From Oscillospiraceae bacterium (GTDB lineage: Bacteria; Bacillota; Clostridia; Oscillospirales; QAMX01): a DNA stretch of 33,502 bases. The DNA is taken from positions 1 through 33,502 of the forward strand of contig SVLW01000021.1 of NCBI GenBank assembly GCA_015067705.1, in the 5' to 3' direction. The position numbers and the translations under genes were made by a program. The notes under the pieces were generated by a model. The model did no database searches, was not told the origin of the DNA, and saw only the letters and a list, made by a program, of their open reading frames with translations. Below are positions 1 to 7,040 of this stretch, piece by piece. Numbering within the stretch: the first letter of the stretch is position 1; each line of letters starts with the position of its first letter.

Positions 1-70
1 GGCCGTGGCGAATAGAGGTGGTACCGTGGATCTGATCCGCCCTCTGTAGATACAGAGGGCGTTTTTATTT
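1..70 (+). promoter_or_regulatory. T-box riboswitch, 3' part (antiterminator and terminator), cut by window start
   Basis: The T-box core AGAGGTGGTACCGTGG lies at 14-29. It folds as a standard antiterminator: AGAGG (14-18) pairs with CCTCT (41-45), the seven-base bulge TGGTACC is 19-25, and GTGGA (26-30) pairs with TCCGC (36-40). The competing terminator hairpin uses 38-61. In the family, the bulge TGGN pairs with the NCCA end of uncharged tRNA; here N is T22, which predicts a tRNA with discriminator base A. The specifier loop lies left of the window, so the amino acid cannot be read. It sits 70 bases before the acyl-CoA synthetase start and presumably controls it. Confidence 0.87.
38..70 (+). 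terminator. Intrinsic terminator of the T-box leader
   Basis: An 11-bp perfect stem (38-48 with 51-61) is followed by a T-rich run to 70. Its 5' arm overlaps the 3' side of the antiterminator, so the two structures exclude each other. Confidence 0.9.
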
Positions 71-140
71 TGCCCCTCTGTATGATCGGCCCTGACGTTT
101 GGCCGGTCAAACGGAACAAATATAAAGGAGAGAACCCAAA

Positions 141-1775
141 ATGCCGATTACCGAGATCCTGGCAAGAAACGCCGCCCTTTACGGCAACGACGTCTGCCTG
201 GTGGAAGTGAACCCCGAAGTCCGCGAACAGCGCGGCAACAACTGGCGTGAATATGAACTGGTGGAAACCAATCCCGCAAACCGCTATCGTCGTGAGATCA
301 CCTGGCGGGAATTTGATGAGCTGTCAAACCGTTTTGCCAATCTTTTGATGAGCCGCGGCCTGGGCAAGGGCAATAAGGTTGCCGTTCTTTTGATGAACTG
401 CCTGGAGTGGCTGCCCGTTTATTTCGGCGTCCTGAAAACCGGCGCCGTGGTGGTTCCTATGAACTACCGTTATGCCTCCGATGAAATCAAGTACTGCCTA
501 GAGCTTTCCGAGAGTGATGCACTGGTCTTTGGCCCGGAATTCACCGGCCGTGTGGAGAATATCTGCATGGATATTCCCCGTGTCCAGACCATGCTCTTTG
601 TGGGCGAATGCACCCCGAACTTTGCCGAGAGCTTTGACAAGCTGGTGCCCTTCTTCTCTCCGGAGCCGCCCCGTGTGCAGCTCACCGACGAGGACGACGC
701 CGCCATCTACTTCTCCTCCGGCACCACCGGCTTCCCCAAGGCCATTCTGCACATGCATCGCAGTCTGATGTGCGCCTGTGAAGTGGAGCAGCATCATCAC
801 GGCCAGACCCGCAGCGACTGCTTCCTCTGCATCCCGCCGCTTTATCACACCGGCGCCAAGATGCACTGGTTCGGCAGCTTCCTGATGGGCAGCCGCGCCG
901 TCATTCTCCGCGGCGTGCGTCCCGAGTGGATCCTCAAGACCGCCAGCGAGGAGCACTGCACCATCGTATGGCTGCTGGTGCCGTGGGCCCAGGATATCCT
1001 GGATGCCATCGACCGCGGCGAGATCGATCTTTCCCAGTACGAACTCTCTCAGTGGCGTCTCATGCACATCGGCGCACAGCCGGTTCCCCCCTCTCTGATC
1101 CGTCGCTGGAAGGAGATCTTCCCGAATCATGCCTATGACACCAACTACGGTCTTTCCGAGTCCATCGGCCCCGGCTGCGTCCATCTGGGTGTGGAGAACA
1201 TCCACAAGGTGGGTGCCATCGGCGTGCCCGGCTATGGCTGGCAGGTGAAGATCGTGGACGAAAACGGTGAAACCGTCAAGCAGGGCGACGTGGGCGAACT
1301 CTGCGTCCGCGGCAACGGCGTCATGACCTGTTATTATAATGATCCCGCTGCCACTGCCGCCGTACTGCGTGACGGTTGGCTCTTCACCGGCGATATGGCC
1401 ATGCAGGATGAGGATGGCTTCATCTTCCTGGTGGACCGCAAGAAGGACGTCATCATCACCGGCGGCGAAAACCTCTATCCCGTGCAGATCGAGGACTTCC
1501 TCCGGGAGATGAACGTGATCAAGGATGTGGCCGTCATCGGTCTGCCGCATGAGCGTCTGGGCGAGATCGCCGCAGCCATCATCGAGCTGAAGCCCGGTGT
1601 GGAATGCACGGAGGAGCAGGTCAACACCTTCTGCGCCCGTCTGCCCCGCTATAAGCGCCCGCGCAAGATCATCTTCGACACCGTTCCCCGCAATCCCACC
1701 GGCAAGATCGAAAAGCCCAAGCTCCGTGAACGCTACGGCGCCGCCGGCCTGATCGCCCATCAGATGTCCAAGTAA
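141..1775 (+). CDS. AMP-dependent acyl-CoA synthetase (class I adenylate-forming enzyme)
   Basis: This 544-residue protein activates a carboxylic acid as acyl-AMP and transfers it to CoA. Visible family motifs are the phosphate loop SSGTTGFPK at residues 192-200, a YGLSES segment, the hinge region with GDMA...DRKKDVIITGGENLYP, and the C-terminal PTGKIEK with the predicted catalytic lysine K522. Length fits the family (about 500-560). The start has an AAAGGAGAG ribosome site at about 124-132. A T-box lies just upstream and a terminator just downstream, so it appears to be a single-gene unit. The acyl substrate cannot be told from sequence; medium or long fatty acids, aryl acids or amino-acid-derived acids are all possible. 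T-box control points to a link with amino acid supply (inference). Confidence 0.9.
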   Translation: MPITEILARNAALYGNDVCLVEVNPEVREQRGNNWREYELVETNPANRYRREITWREFDELSNRFANLLMSRGLGKGNKVAVLLMNCLEWLPVYFGVLKTGAVVVPMNYRYASDEIKYCLELSESDALVFGPEFTGRVENICMDIPRVQTMLFVGECTPNFAESFDKLVPFFSPEPPRVQLTDEDDAAIYFSSGTTGFPKAILHMHRSLMCACEVEQHHHGQTRSDCFLCIPPLYHTGAKMHWFGSFLMGSRAVILRGVRPEWILKTASEEHCTIVWLLVPWAQDILDAIDRGEIDLSQYELSQWRLMHIGAQPVPPSLIRRWKEIFPNHAYDTNYGLSESIGPGCVHLGVENIHKVGAIGVPGYGWQVKIVDENGETVKQGDVGELCVRGNGVMTCYYNDPAATAAVLRDGWLFTGDMAMQDEDGFIFLVDRKKDVIITGGENLYPVQIEDFLREMNVIKDVAVIGLPHERLGEIAAAIIELKPGVECTEEQVNTFCARLPRYKRPRKIIFDTVPRNPTGKIEKPKLRERYGAAGLIAHQMSK

Positions 1776-1798
1776 GGACGTATCATTCAAAAATTTGC

Positions 1799-1833
1799 GG
1801 GCACAGCAGAACTCCCTGCTGTGCCCACTTTTG
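1799..1833 (+). terminator. Terminator of the acyl-CoA synthetase gene
   Basis: An 11-bp perfect stem (1799-1809 with 1816-1826, loop of 6) is followed by a short T stretch (ACTTTT). It contains the GTG at 1821, which argues against that codon as the start of the next gene. Confidence 0.75.
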
Positions 1834-1859
1834 GTATCCTGAAAAAAGAGGTGAATCCT

Positions 1860-2342
1860 GTGCTGAGACTGGAGAAAATCAACGGACGGAATGTGTGGAA
1901 AATTCTGAACCTGCGCGTGGCAGAGAGTCAGAAATCGTATGTTGCCGCCAATGATAAAAGCATCATCGAGGCATATATCTGTGTGGCGGCCGGCGGCCGG
2001 GTCTTTCCCTTTGGCATCTATGACGACGATACGCCGGTGGGCTTTCTGATGATCGGCTACGGCGTGGATGATGACTGGGATGATGCACCGGCGGTTGCAC
2101 GGGACAGCTATAACATCTGGCGGCTGATGATCGACGAGCAGCATCAGCGAAAAGGCTATGGCAGGCAGGCGCTTTCCCTGGCGCTCCGGTTCATCGAGAC
2201 CATGCCCTGCGGCACGGCAGAAACCTGCTGGCTGTCTTATGAGCCGGAGAATGTGGTCGCCCGCTGTCTTTACCGGGAGTTTGGCTTCCGGGAGACCGGA
2301 GAGATGGACGGCGATGAGATCATTGCCGTGCGAAGCCTTTGA
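1860..2342 (+). CDS. GNAT family N-acetyltransferase
   Basis: A 160-residue acetyltransferase of the GNAT fold that would move an acetyl group from acetyl-CoA to an amine. The acetyl-CoA binding motif A is seen as QRKGYG at residues 96-101, preceded by the typical WRLMID beta strand, and the C-terminal YEPEN..ARCLYREFGF is typical of the family. It resembles spermidine/spermine-type acetyltransferases (BltD-like) in layout, but the substrate is not proven. I chose GTG at 1860 because AAAGAGGTGA (1845-1854) is correctly spaced before it, whereas the GTG at 1821 lies inside the preceding terminator hairpin and has no ribosome site. It ends at a bidirectional terminator shared with the minus-strand decarboxylase genes. 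Confidence 0.85.
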   Translation: MLRLEKINGRNVWKILNLRVAESQKSYVAANDKSIIEAYICVAAGGRVFPFGIYDDDTPVGFLMIGYGVDDDWDDAPAVARDSYNIWRLMIDEQHQRKGYGRQALSLALRFIETMPCGTAETCWLSYEPENVVARCLYREFGFRETGEMDGDEIIAVRSL

Positions 2343-2360
2343 TGGTTTAGAAATGATATG

Positions 2361-2394
2361 AAAAAGCCAGGCTGTTTGACAGCCTGGCTTTTTT
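2361..2394. terminator. Bidirectional terminator
   Basis: A GCCAGGCTG/CAGCCTGGC stem (2366-2374 with 2380-2388) is flanked by AAAAA on the left and TTTTTT on the right. It can end both the GNAT transcript (+) and the oadB/oadG-like transcript (-). Confidence 0.9.
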
Positions 2395-2414
2395 GAGTCA
2401 ATGACAAATTGTGC

Positions 2415-2531
2415 TTACTTGGAACTTTTCACGATGCCTGCCACGAAGATGGAGATGATGCCCATGACCACGAAGATGCCGAGCATACCCTGCCACATGA
2501 CATTCAGTGCGGAAATCAAATCGTAAGACAT
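2415..2531 (-). CDS. OadG-like single-span membrane peptide (38 residues)
   Basis: A short gene directly behind the decarboxylase beta subunit, 13 bases after its stop, with an excellent AAGGAGGA ribosome site. The peptide has a short N-terminal segment with a Leu-Ile-Ser-Ala-Leu stretch, then one hydrophobic segment of about 20 residues (roughly 15-34, GMLGIFVVMGIISIF), and ends in a short basic tail (VKSSK). Position and shape match the small membrane subunit (OadG/gamma or delta/epsilon) of Na+-translocating decarboxylases, which helps hold the membrane and soluble subunits together. It is much shorter than usual OadG (about 80 residues) and lacks the soluble tail that in OadG binds zinc or the carboxyltransferase. 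Gene reality is well supported; the functional label is inferred. Confidence 0.75.
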   Translation of the reverse strand: MSYDLISALNVMWQGMLGIFVVMGIISIFVAGIVKSSK

Positions 2532-2544
2532 ACAGGGATCCTCC

Positions 2545-3684
2545 TTACTTGATAAGCTGCGGGATCAGGTTCAGGATCATACCGCCGGCAAGGACGGATG
2601 CGATCTGACCGGATACGTTTGCGCCGATGGCGTGCATCAGCAGATGGTTGCTGGGATCCTCCTGGAGACCCATCTTCTGGATCACGCGGGCGGACATGGG
2701 GAATGCGGAGATACCGGCCGCACCCACCATGGGGTTCACCTTGTTCTTGGAGAACAGATTCAGAAGCTTTGCAAACATACAGCCGCCGATGGAGTCGAAC
2801 ACGAATGCCACAAGACCCAGCACCATGATCAGCAGGGTGTCCAGAGAGACAAAAGCCTCTGCGCGCATGGAAAAGGAAATGGTGATACCCAGAAGCAGGG
2901 TGATGAGGTTTGCCAGAGCGTTCTGTGCGGTCTCGGACAGACGGCCCAGCACGCCGCACTCACGCAGGAGGTTACCAAACATCAGGAAGCCGACCAGAGC
3001 CACACTGGTGGGAGCCACGAGACCGGCGATGAAGGTGACAATGATGGGGAAGAGGATGCGAATCTGCTGCGTTACGTTGCCGGGGTTATACGGCATACGG
3101 ATCATGCGTTCCTTCTTGGTGGTGACCATACGGATGGCGAGGGGCTGGACAATGGGCACCAGAGCCATGTATGAATACGCAGCCACCGCGATGGGACCCA
3201 TGTAATTGGACTTTAAGACCTGGGACACCAGAATGGCGGTGGGACCGTCGGCAGCACCGATGATACCGATGGAAGCGGCATCCACCAGCGGGAAGCCCAG
3301 CAGCACGGCCACCACGATGGTGACGAAGATACCAAACTGGGAAGCGGCGCCGAACAGGAACATCTTGGGGTTCGAAAGCAGCGGGCCGAAGTCGATCATG
3401 GCGCCGATACCGATGAACAGCAGAAGCGGCATGGCCTCGGAGGCCTCGATACCCACTTCAAACAGCCATTCAATAATACCGTGTGCGGTGCCGACATTTG
3501 CGATCTCCTGGTTCAGAACGCCGGAGAACGGCAGGTTGACCAGGATCGCACCAAAGCCCATGGGGAGCAGCAGTGCCGGCTCATAATCCTTCTTGATGGC
3601 AAGCCAAATGAGGATTGCGCCGACTGCATACATGACGATCTGCTGCCAGGTAATGGCAAAAAGACCCTCATACAGGAATTCCAT
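2545..3684 (-). CDS. oadB: Na+-translocating decarboxylase beta subunit (OadB/GcdB/MmdB family)
   Basis: A 379-residue multi-span inner-membrane protein that removes CO2 from carboxybiotin and couples this to Na+ export. Key family residues are present: GAADGPTAI with D146, and NPMVGAAGISAF..SARV with N317, G321, S326 and R333. Their spacing matches the functional residues N373, G377, S382 and R389 of the Klebsiella enzyme. The start is ATG at 3684, which has GGAGG eight bases upstream; the ATG at 3699 would contain this ribosome site. The OadG-like peptide follows. No carboxyltransferase alpha subunit or biotin carrier is in the window, so whether the substrate is oxaloacetate, methylmalonyl-CoA, glutaconyl-CoA or malonate is open. 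The symbol marks the family, not the substrate. Confidence 0.92.
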   Translation of the reverse strand: MEFLYEGLFAITWQQIVMYAVGAILIWLAIKKDYEPALLLPMGFGAILVNLPFSGVLNQEIANVGTAHGIIEWLFEVGIEASEAMPLLLFIGIGAMIDFGPLLSNPKMFLFGAASQFGIFVTIVVAVLLGFPLVDAASIGIIGAADGPTAILVSQVLKSNYMGPIAVAAYSYMALVPIVQPLAIRMVTTKKERMIRMPYNPGNVTQQIRILFPIIVTFIAGLVAPTSVALVGFLMFGNLLRECGVLGRLSETAQNALANLITLLLGITISFSMRAEAFVSLDTLLIMVLGLVAFVFDSIGGCMFAKLLNLFSKNKVNPMVGAAGISAFPMSARVIQKMGLQEDPSNHLLMHAIGANVSGQIASVLAGGMILNLIPQLIK

Positions 3685-3717
3685 AAAACAGTCCTCCATA
3701 TTGAATCGTTATATCTC

Positions 3718-3746
3718 AGTATAGCATGAAGCAGGGATAAATTCAA
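3718..3746 (-). promoter_or_regulatory. Sigma-A promoter of oadB
   Basis: On the minus strand TTGAAT (3746-3741), a 17-base spacer and TATACT (3723-3718) lie about 34 bases before the oadB start. Confidence 0.8.
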
Positions 3747-3829
3747 GTATCAGCCATAGCGGGACAGGGGAAAACGGTATTTCGGGAATAGATGCGGAAT
3801 CGGCACTGTTTTGGCTTCTGATAGCAGGG

Positions 3830-3861
3830 AATATCCGGACAGCAAGTGCAATATCCGGACA
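3830..3861. repeat. Direct repeat upstream of the oadB promoter
   Basis: AATATCCGGACA occurs at 3830-3841 and again at 3850-3861, exactly 20 bases apart. A related AATATTCCGGAT lies near 3918-3929. The rest of the 3747-4009 interval contains no gene that I can support. Confidence 0.7.
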
Positions 3862-4009
3862 ATTTCCTCCGGTTTTACGCAATGCAAACGAAAAAACCGG
3901 CCGACGGGAAATCTGTTAATATTCCGGATCATTTGCAAAGAATCGGCGTTCTTTTTTGTCAAAAGAGCGCCGGACTGCATCGGATTCTCCTTTTTCCCCG
4001 GAGGGGAAG

Positions 4010-4043
4010 AAAAAAGCGTGCGGGCAAGTGCCCGCACGCTTTT
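4010..4043 (-). terminator. Terminator of the solute-binding protein gene
   Basis: A GC-rich stem of more than 10 bp (4015-4026 with 4029-4040) is followed on the minus strand by a run of six T (4015-4010). It lies about 35 bases after the stop codon at 4077. Confidence 0.9.
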
Positions 4044-4076
4044 GATATCTGCATGCTTTCGCGTGAAGATATTTGC

Positions 4077-5984
4077 TTAGCCAAGGATCGGCTCGCGGCC
4101 CAGAACGACCAGGTAACGGTCGATACGGGCCTGGATGACATCCATGTACTCCTGCATGCCGAGGTTATCGTATGCGTACTGGAGGTCAGCCTCGAGGGTA
4201 TCGATGGAAGCGTCGCCGACGATGTGCTTGGTGGTCAGCTCGTTCAGGTACAGAAGCAGGTCAGCCTTGTACTGATTGAGGACAGCAGCCTCATCCTCGG
4301 TAGCCAGGGTCTCGAAGTTGGCGGTCACGTCATACATGACGTTGTCCTGGCCCATCTCGTCGATCATGCGCATCAGACGCTCCTGGGGAGAATACTCGTC
4401 CCAGTTGTAGTTCTCGTACTGACTTGCCCAATCGTCGAAGGTCAGCATGTTGCCGGTGTAGGGTTCGCCGGCATCCAGAGCATCCGCGAAGGAGTCATAG
4501 GTAGCAGCAGTCAGAGAATAGATAGCGGTGTTGAACTGCGGGAACAGGCACCACGGAGCATAGCACCACATGTCGCCCCAACGCTCTTCGTCTTCCTCAG
4601 AGATGTCGGTGCCGATCATGTAGCGATACATCGTGCCGTCGTCGTTCCACTCCCAGGCCTTGCCTTCGACACCATACTGCCACAGCATGAAGAGCTCCTT
4701 GGAGAAGATCCAGTCGAGCCATGCGGCGCCGGCAGCGTAATCACAATCGGTGCTGAAGGAAATGGCGCGGAAGGAGGAAGTGGTGGCCTGGCCAAGCAGG
4801 TGGGGGGTGATACCCTCAATTGCCTGGATCACGGGCATGGGCTCATACTTGCTGTCCGGATCGCCGGTGGCAACGGTCATCATGGTATCCGGATACTGGG
4901 GATGAGCGGAGCAGTAGTTACCTGCGGTGTTCACTGCATGGTTATAGGCAAAGCCTTCGCCAAGAAGAGCAACCTGGTTGGAGTAAAGCTCGTTTGCATA
5001 TGCAACGTATGCTGCATAACCCGGGTCCTCAATTGCGTTCACGACAGCGCCGGTGGCGGTGTCCATGACGAAGTTGTCACGATGCAGGCCGAACCAGCCG
5101 GCAACACCGTTGGAGAACACAGTACCGATGCCGTTTTCGCCATTGGTACCGAAGCCCAGCATAGCGCGCTCATCGGCAGCGCCGTTGCCGTTCACGTCAT
5201 TCTGCTGGAATGCGATCAGAGCATCCTTGAATTCGGCGGCGGTGGTGGGCATCTCAAGACCGACCTTATCCAGCCAGTCGCGGCGGATACAGACGGGATA
5301 CCAGTTGGCAAGACCGAACTCGACCAGATAGTCGGTTTCGGCGGAATCCAGATCCATACCAACAGCAGCGTTGTCGGTATTTCTGACCATGTACCAATTG
5401 CCATCCGGAGCGGTGGACCAGGCCTTCAGGTAGTTCATCTTCTCACCGGGCTGGATGAGGGCGTTGAAGTTACCGTCGGGGGAATGGGCAATCAGGTCGT
5501 CAATGTTGGCGAAGCGGCCGGTCAGCATGGCGTTGACCAGCAGAGCGTCGTCCATCATGCTCTGGGAAATGAAGGTATCCGGCAGAGCGTCAGCAGCCAG
5601 ATAACCGGACAGCGTGGTCTTATAGGCCTCGTTGTCGATGGAAGAAACGCTAACCACCAGGTTCACGGTGTCGAGCATCAGCTGATTGTAATAATCAAGG
5701 CTCTCGAATTCCTTCTGGATGGCTTCTTCCAGGGTGTAGGTCCACTGATGAGACTCACGGCCCATGTACTCGATCTCGAGAGGTTCCACCTCTTCGGGCA
5801 TCTCGTCGTCTGCGGGCTCTTCGGTTTCATCATCGGCGGGTTCTTCCTTCTCGTCTGCAGCAGGCGTCTTGTCCTCGACCTGTGCATCGTCCTTGACGTC
5901 GTCCTTCTTTTCGTCGGTTGCACAACCGGCAAACAGAGTGACCAGCATCAGAACGGCGAGAAGCAGTGCGAGCAGTCTTTTCAT
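4077..5984 (-). CDS. Extracellular solute-binding lipoprotein (LplA-like ABC substrate binder)
   Basis: A 635-residue secreted lipoprotein. It has a lipoprotein signal peptide with lipobox LFAGC (C21), then a very acidic low-complexity linker (about residues 22-70) and a large binding domain. Residues 263-274 (DVNGNGAADERA) form an EF-hand-like calcium loop typical of LplA-type sugar-binding proteins. The start is ATG at 5984, preceded by AAGGAGG; the in-frame ATG further upstream has no ribosome site. Its own promoter and terminator make it a one-gene unit. No permease (UgpA/LplB type) or ATPase gene is near, so it must work with a transporter encoded elsewhere or act as a receptor. The ligand, likely an oligosaccharide, is inferred from the family only. 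Confidence 0.85.
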   Translation of the reverse strand: MKRLLALLLAVLMLVTLFAGCATDEKKDDVKDDAQVEDKTPAADEKEEPADDETEEPADDEMPEEVEPLEIEYMGRESHQWTYTLEEAIQKEFESLDYYNQLMLDTVNLVVSVSSIDNEAYKTTLSGYLAADALPDTFISQSMMDDALLVNAMLTGRFANIDDLIAHSPDGNFNALIQPGEKMNYLKAWSTAPDGNWYMVRNTDNAAVGMDLDSAETDYLVEFGLANWYPVCIRRDWLDKVGLEMPTTAAEFKDALIAFQQNDVNGNGAADERAMLGFGTNGENGIGTVFSNGVAGWFGLHRDNFVMDTATGAVVNAIEDPGYAAYVAYANELYSNQVALLGEGFAYNHAVNTAGNYCSAHPQYPDTMMTVATGDPDSKYEPMPVIQAIEGITPHLLGQATTSSFRAISFSTDCDYAAGAAWLDWIFSKELFMLWQYGVEGKAWEWNDDGTMYRYMIGTDISEEDEERWGDMWCYAPWCLFPQFNTAIYSLTAATYDSFADALDAGEPYTGNMLTFDDWASQYENYNWDEYSPQERLMRMIDEMGQDNVMYDVTANFETLATEDEAAVLNQYKADLLLYLNELTTKHIVGDASIDTLEADLQYAYDNLGMQEYMDVIQARIDRYLVVLGREPILG

Positions 5985-6040
5985 GTTCGCAGCCTCCTTA
6001 ATGATTATTTTGATGTTCACAAAATAGTAACATCCTCTAT

Positions 6041-6069
6041 ATTTTACCGAAGATGTATATACTTGTCAA
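6041..6069 (-). promoter_or_regulatory. Sigma-A promoter of the solute-binding protein gene
   Basis: A perfect -35 TTGACA (6069-6064), 17-base spacer and -10 TAAAAT (6046-6041) on the minus strand. Confidence 0.85.
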
Positions 6070-6126
6070 GTCAACGCACAATTTGAAAAAATAGAATAAC
6101 ATTTATGGAAAAATCTTACAGAAATG

Positions 6127-6148
6127 AAAAATCCCCCATACGGGGGAT
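6127..6148 (-). terminator. Terminator of the small membrane protein gene
   Basis: An ATCCCCC/GGGGGAT stem (6131-6137 with 6142-6148) with a 4-base loop is followed on the minus strand by TTTT, 26 bases past the stop. Confidence 0.75.
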
Positions 6149-6173
6149 GAAGTTTGATGGGTTTTTCCGGGGG

Positions 6174-6680
6174 TCAAAGCCTGTCGTAAAGCTTCCCCAG
6201 ATAGCGCTGCATTAACCGTTCTGCCCGGGGGATCAGGTGATCGTAACAGAAAAAGAGAAGATTGCCCAATAAAAGCAGCATGGCCGCCATCAGGGTTCCC
6301 ATTCCGTCGGGGAACAGCAGCGCCATAGCGATGGCCTCTGTCAGGATCACCATCCCGTTGAAATAAAGCAGTTTCAAAAGGATCCGCGGCAGCAGGCGGC
6401 ATTTTTGAAAGAGAGGATAGAGCATGGGATACGGCCCGAAAATCAGGAGGAACATCAGACTCTGTTCCATCTCTGGCACCAGAATCAGGGAGAGGATCCC
6501 CACTGCCGCCCAGAGCAGAAGATGGCTGCGCCAGCCGTATTTCTCCCCGGGCACCGTCAGAAGAAGTCCCACGATCATGGGCACCGCGTACATACCGATC
6601 CCCAGAAAAGACCCCAAAAGCATCAGCACCAGACACAGCGCGGCGATCATACTGCAGACGGAAATTCTCTTTGGTATCAT
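6174..6680 (-). CDS. Small integral membrane protein, unknown function
   Basis: A 168-residue protein made almost wholly of hydrophobic segments (about five spans). It is visibly homologous to the protein encoded at 23952-24464: both have a PE/PG-type turn, a fourth-span motif FGxYP, then LKLLxFN, and a C-terminal GNxxFxxxD. The shape recalls S-components of ECF transporters, but I cannot assign a substrate. An AGGAAGGAGG ribosome site lies 5' of ATG 6680 with a somewhat long spacer. It stands alone between the solute-binding protein gene and ald, divergent from ald. The gene is well supported; no function is claimed. Confidence 0.75.
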   Translation of the reverse strand: MIPKRISVCSMIAALCLVLMLLGSFLGIGMYAVPMIVGLLLTVPGEKYGWRSHLLLWAAVGILSLILVPEMEQSLMFLLIFGPYPMLYPLFQKCRLLPRILLKLLYFNGMVILTEAIAMALLFPDGMGTLMAAMLLLLGNLLFFCYDHLIPRAERLMQRYLGKLYDRL

Positions 6681-6710
6681 CGGATCTCTTCGCCTCCTTC
6701 CTATAAGCTC

Positions 6711-6716
6711 AGTATA
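6711..6716 (-). promoter_or_regulatory. Possible -10 element for the membrane protein gene
   Basis: TATACT reads on the minus strand 31 bases before the start codon at 6680. The -35 region at the proper distance is poor (TTCTTC-like), so this is tentative. Confidence 0.4.
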
Positions 6717-6778
6717 CTATGGGAAATGAAAGAGAAGAAAGATACAAATTGTAAATTTCATAAAGATTCTCCGGCGGG

Positions 6779-6957
6779 GTCGGTTCCGACAAAATGCCAA
6801 ATAAAAGAAAAAGTCTGTCGGTTTCCCGGGAAAAGTGTGCAGACTGATTGATTTACTGGGGCGGTTCGGCGGATAAATTGGATAGAATGTGGCGATATGC
6901 TTTCAATCAGCATAAAACTTTTTGTATCGACTCATACACTTTTATGAAAATTTCATA
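6779..6957. promoter_or_regulatory. Three palindromes in the 6681-7040 intergenic region
   Basis: This 360-base gap between divergent genes holds three perfect inverted repeats: GTCGGTTCCGAC at 6779-6790, TTTCCCGGGAAA at 6822-6833 and TATGAAAATTTCATA at 6943-6957. The last lies just upstream of the proposed ald -35 box. They look like operator sites, but no regulator gene is adjacent. No further gene is seen in the gap. Confidence 0.5.
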
Positions 6958-6965
6958 TTGCAAAG

Positions 6966-6994
6966 TTGCAGGGCTATCGTTTATTCTATATGTA
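6966..6994 (+). promoter_or_regulatory. Candidate promoter of ald
   Basis: TTGCAG (6966-6971), a 17-base spacer and TATGTA (6989-6994). Matches are moderate; an overlapping TATTCT/TATATG could serve instead. Confidence 0.45.
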
Positions 6995-7040
6995 GAGAAG
7001 AATTTGATTTCGTCATTCTCTCCATGAAAGGGGTTTTATT

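Noticed and set aside
1821-1859. Earlier GTG start for the GNAT gene
   Set aside because: The codon lies inside the 3' arm of the previous gene's terminator, with no ribosome site; the family start fits GTG 1860.
498-2144. Long open frame on the minus strand opposite the acyl-CoA synthetase and GNAT genes
   Set aside because: It mirrors two genes with clear family motifs, has no ribosome site or known domain, and reflects the GC-rich codon pattern of the real strand.
3846-6086. 746-codon plus-strand open frame opposite the solute-binding protein gene
   Set aside because: The minus strand has a lipobox, promoter, ribosome site and terminator. The plus-strand frame has none of these and crosses the terminator and promoter.
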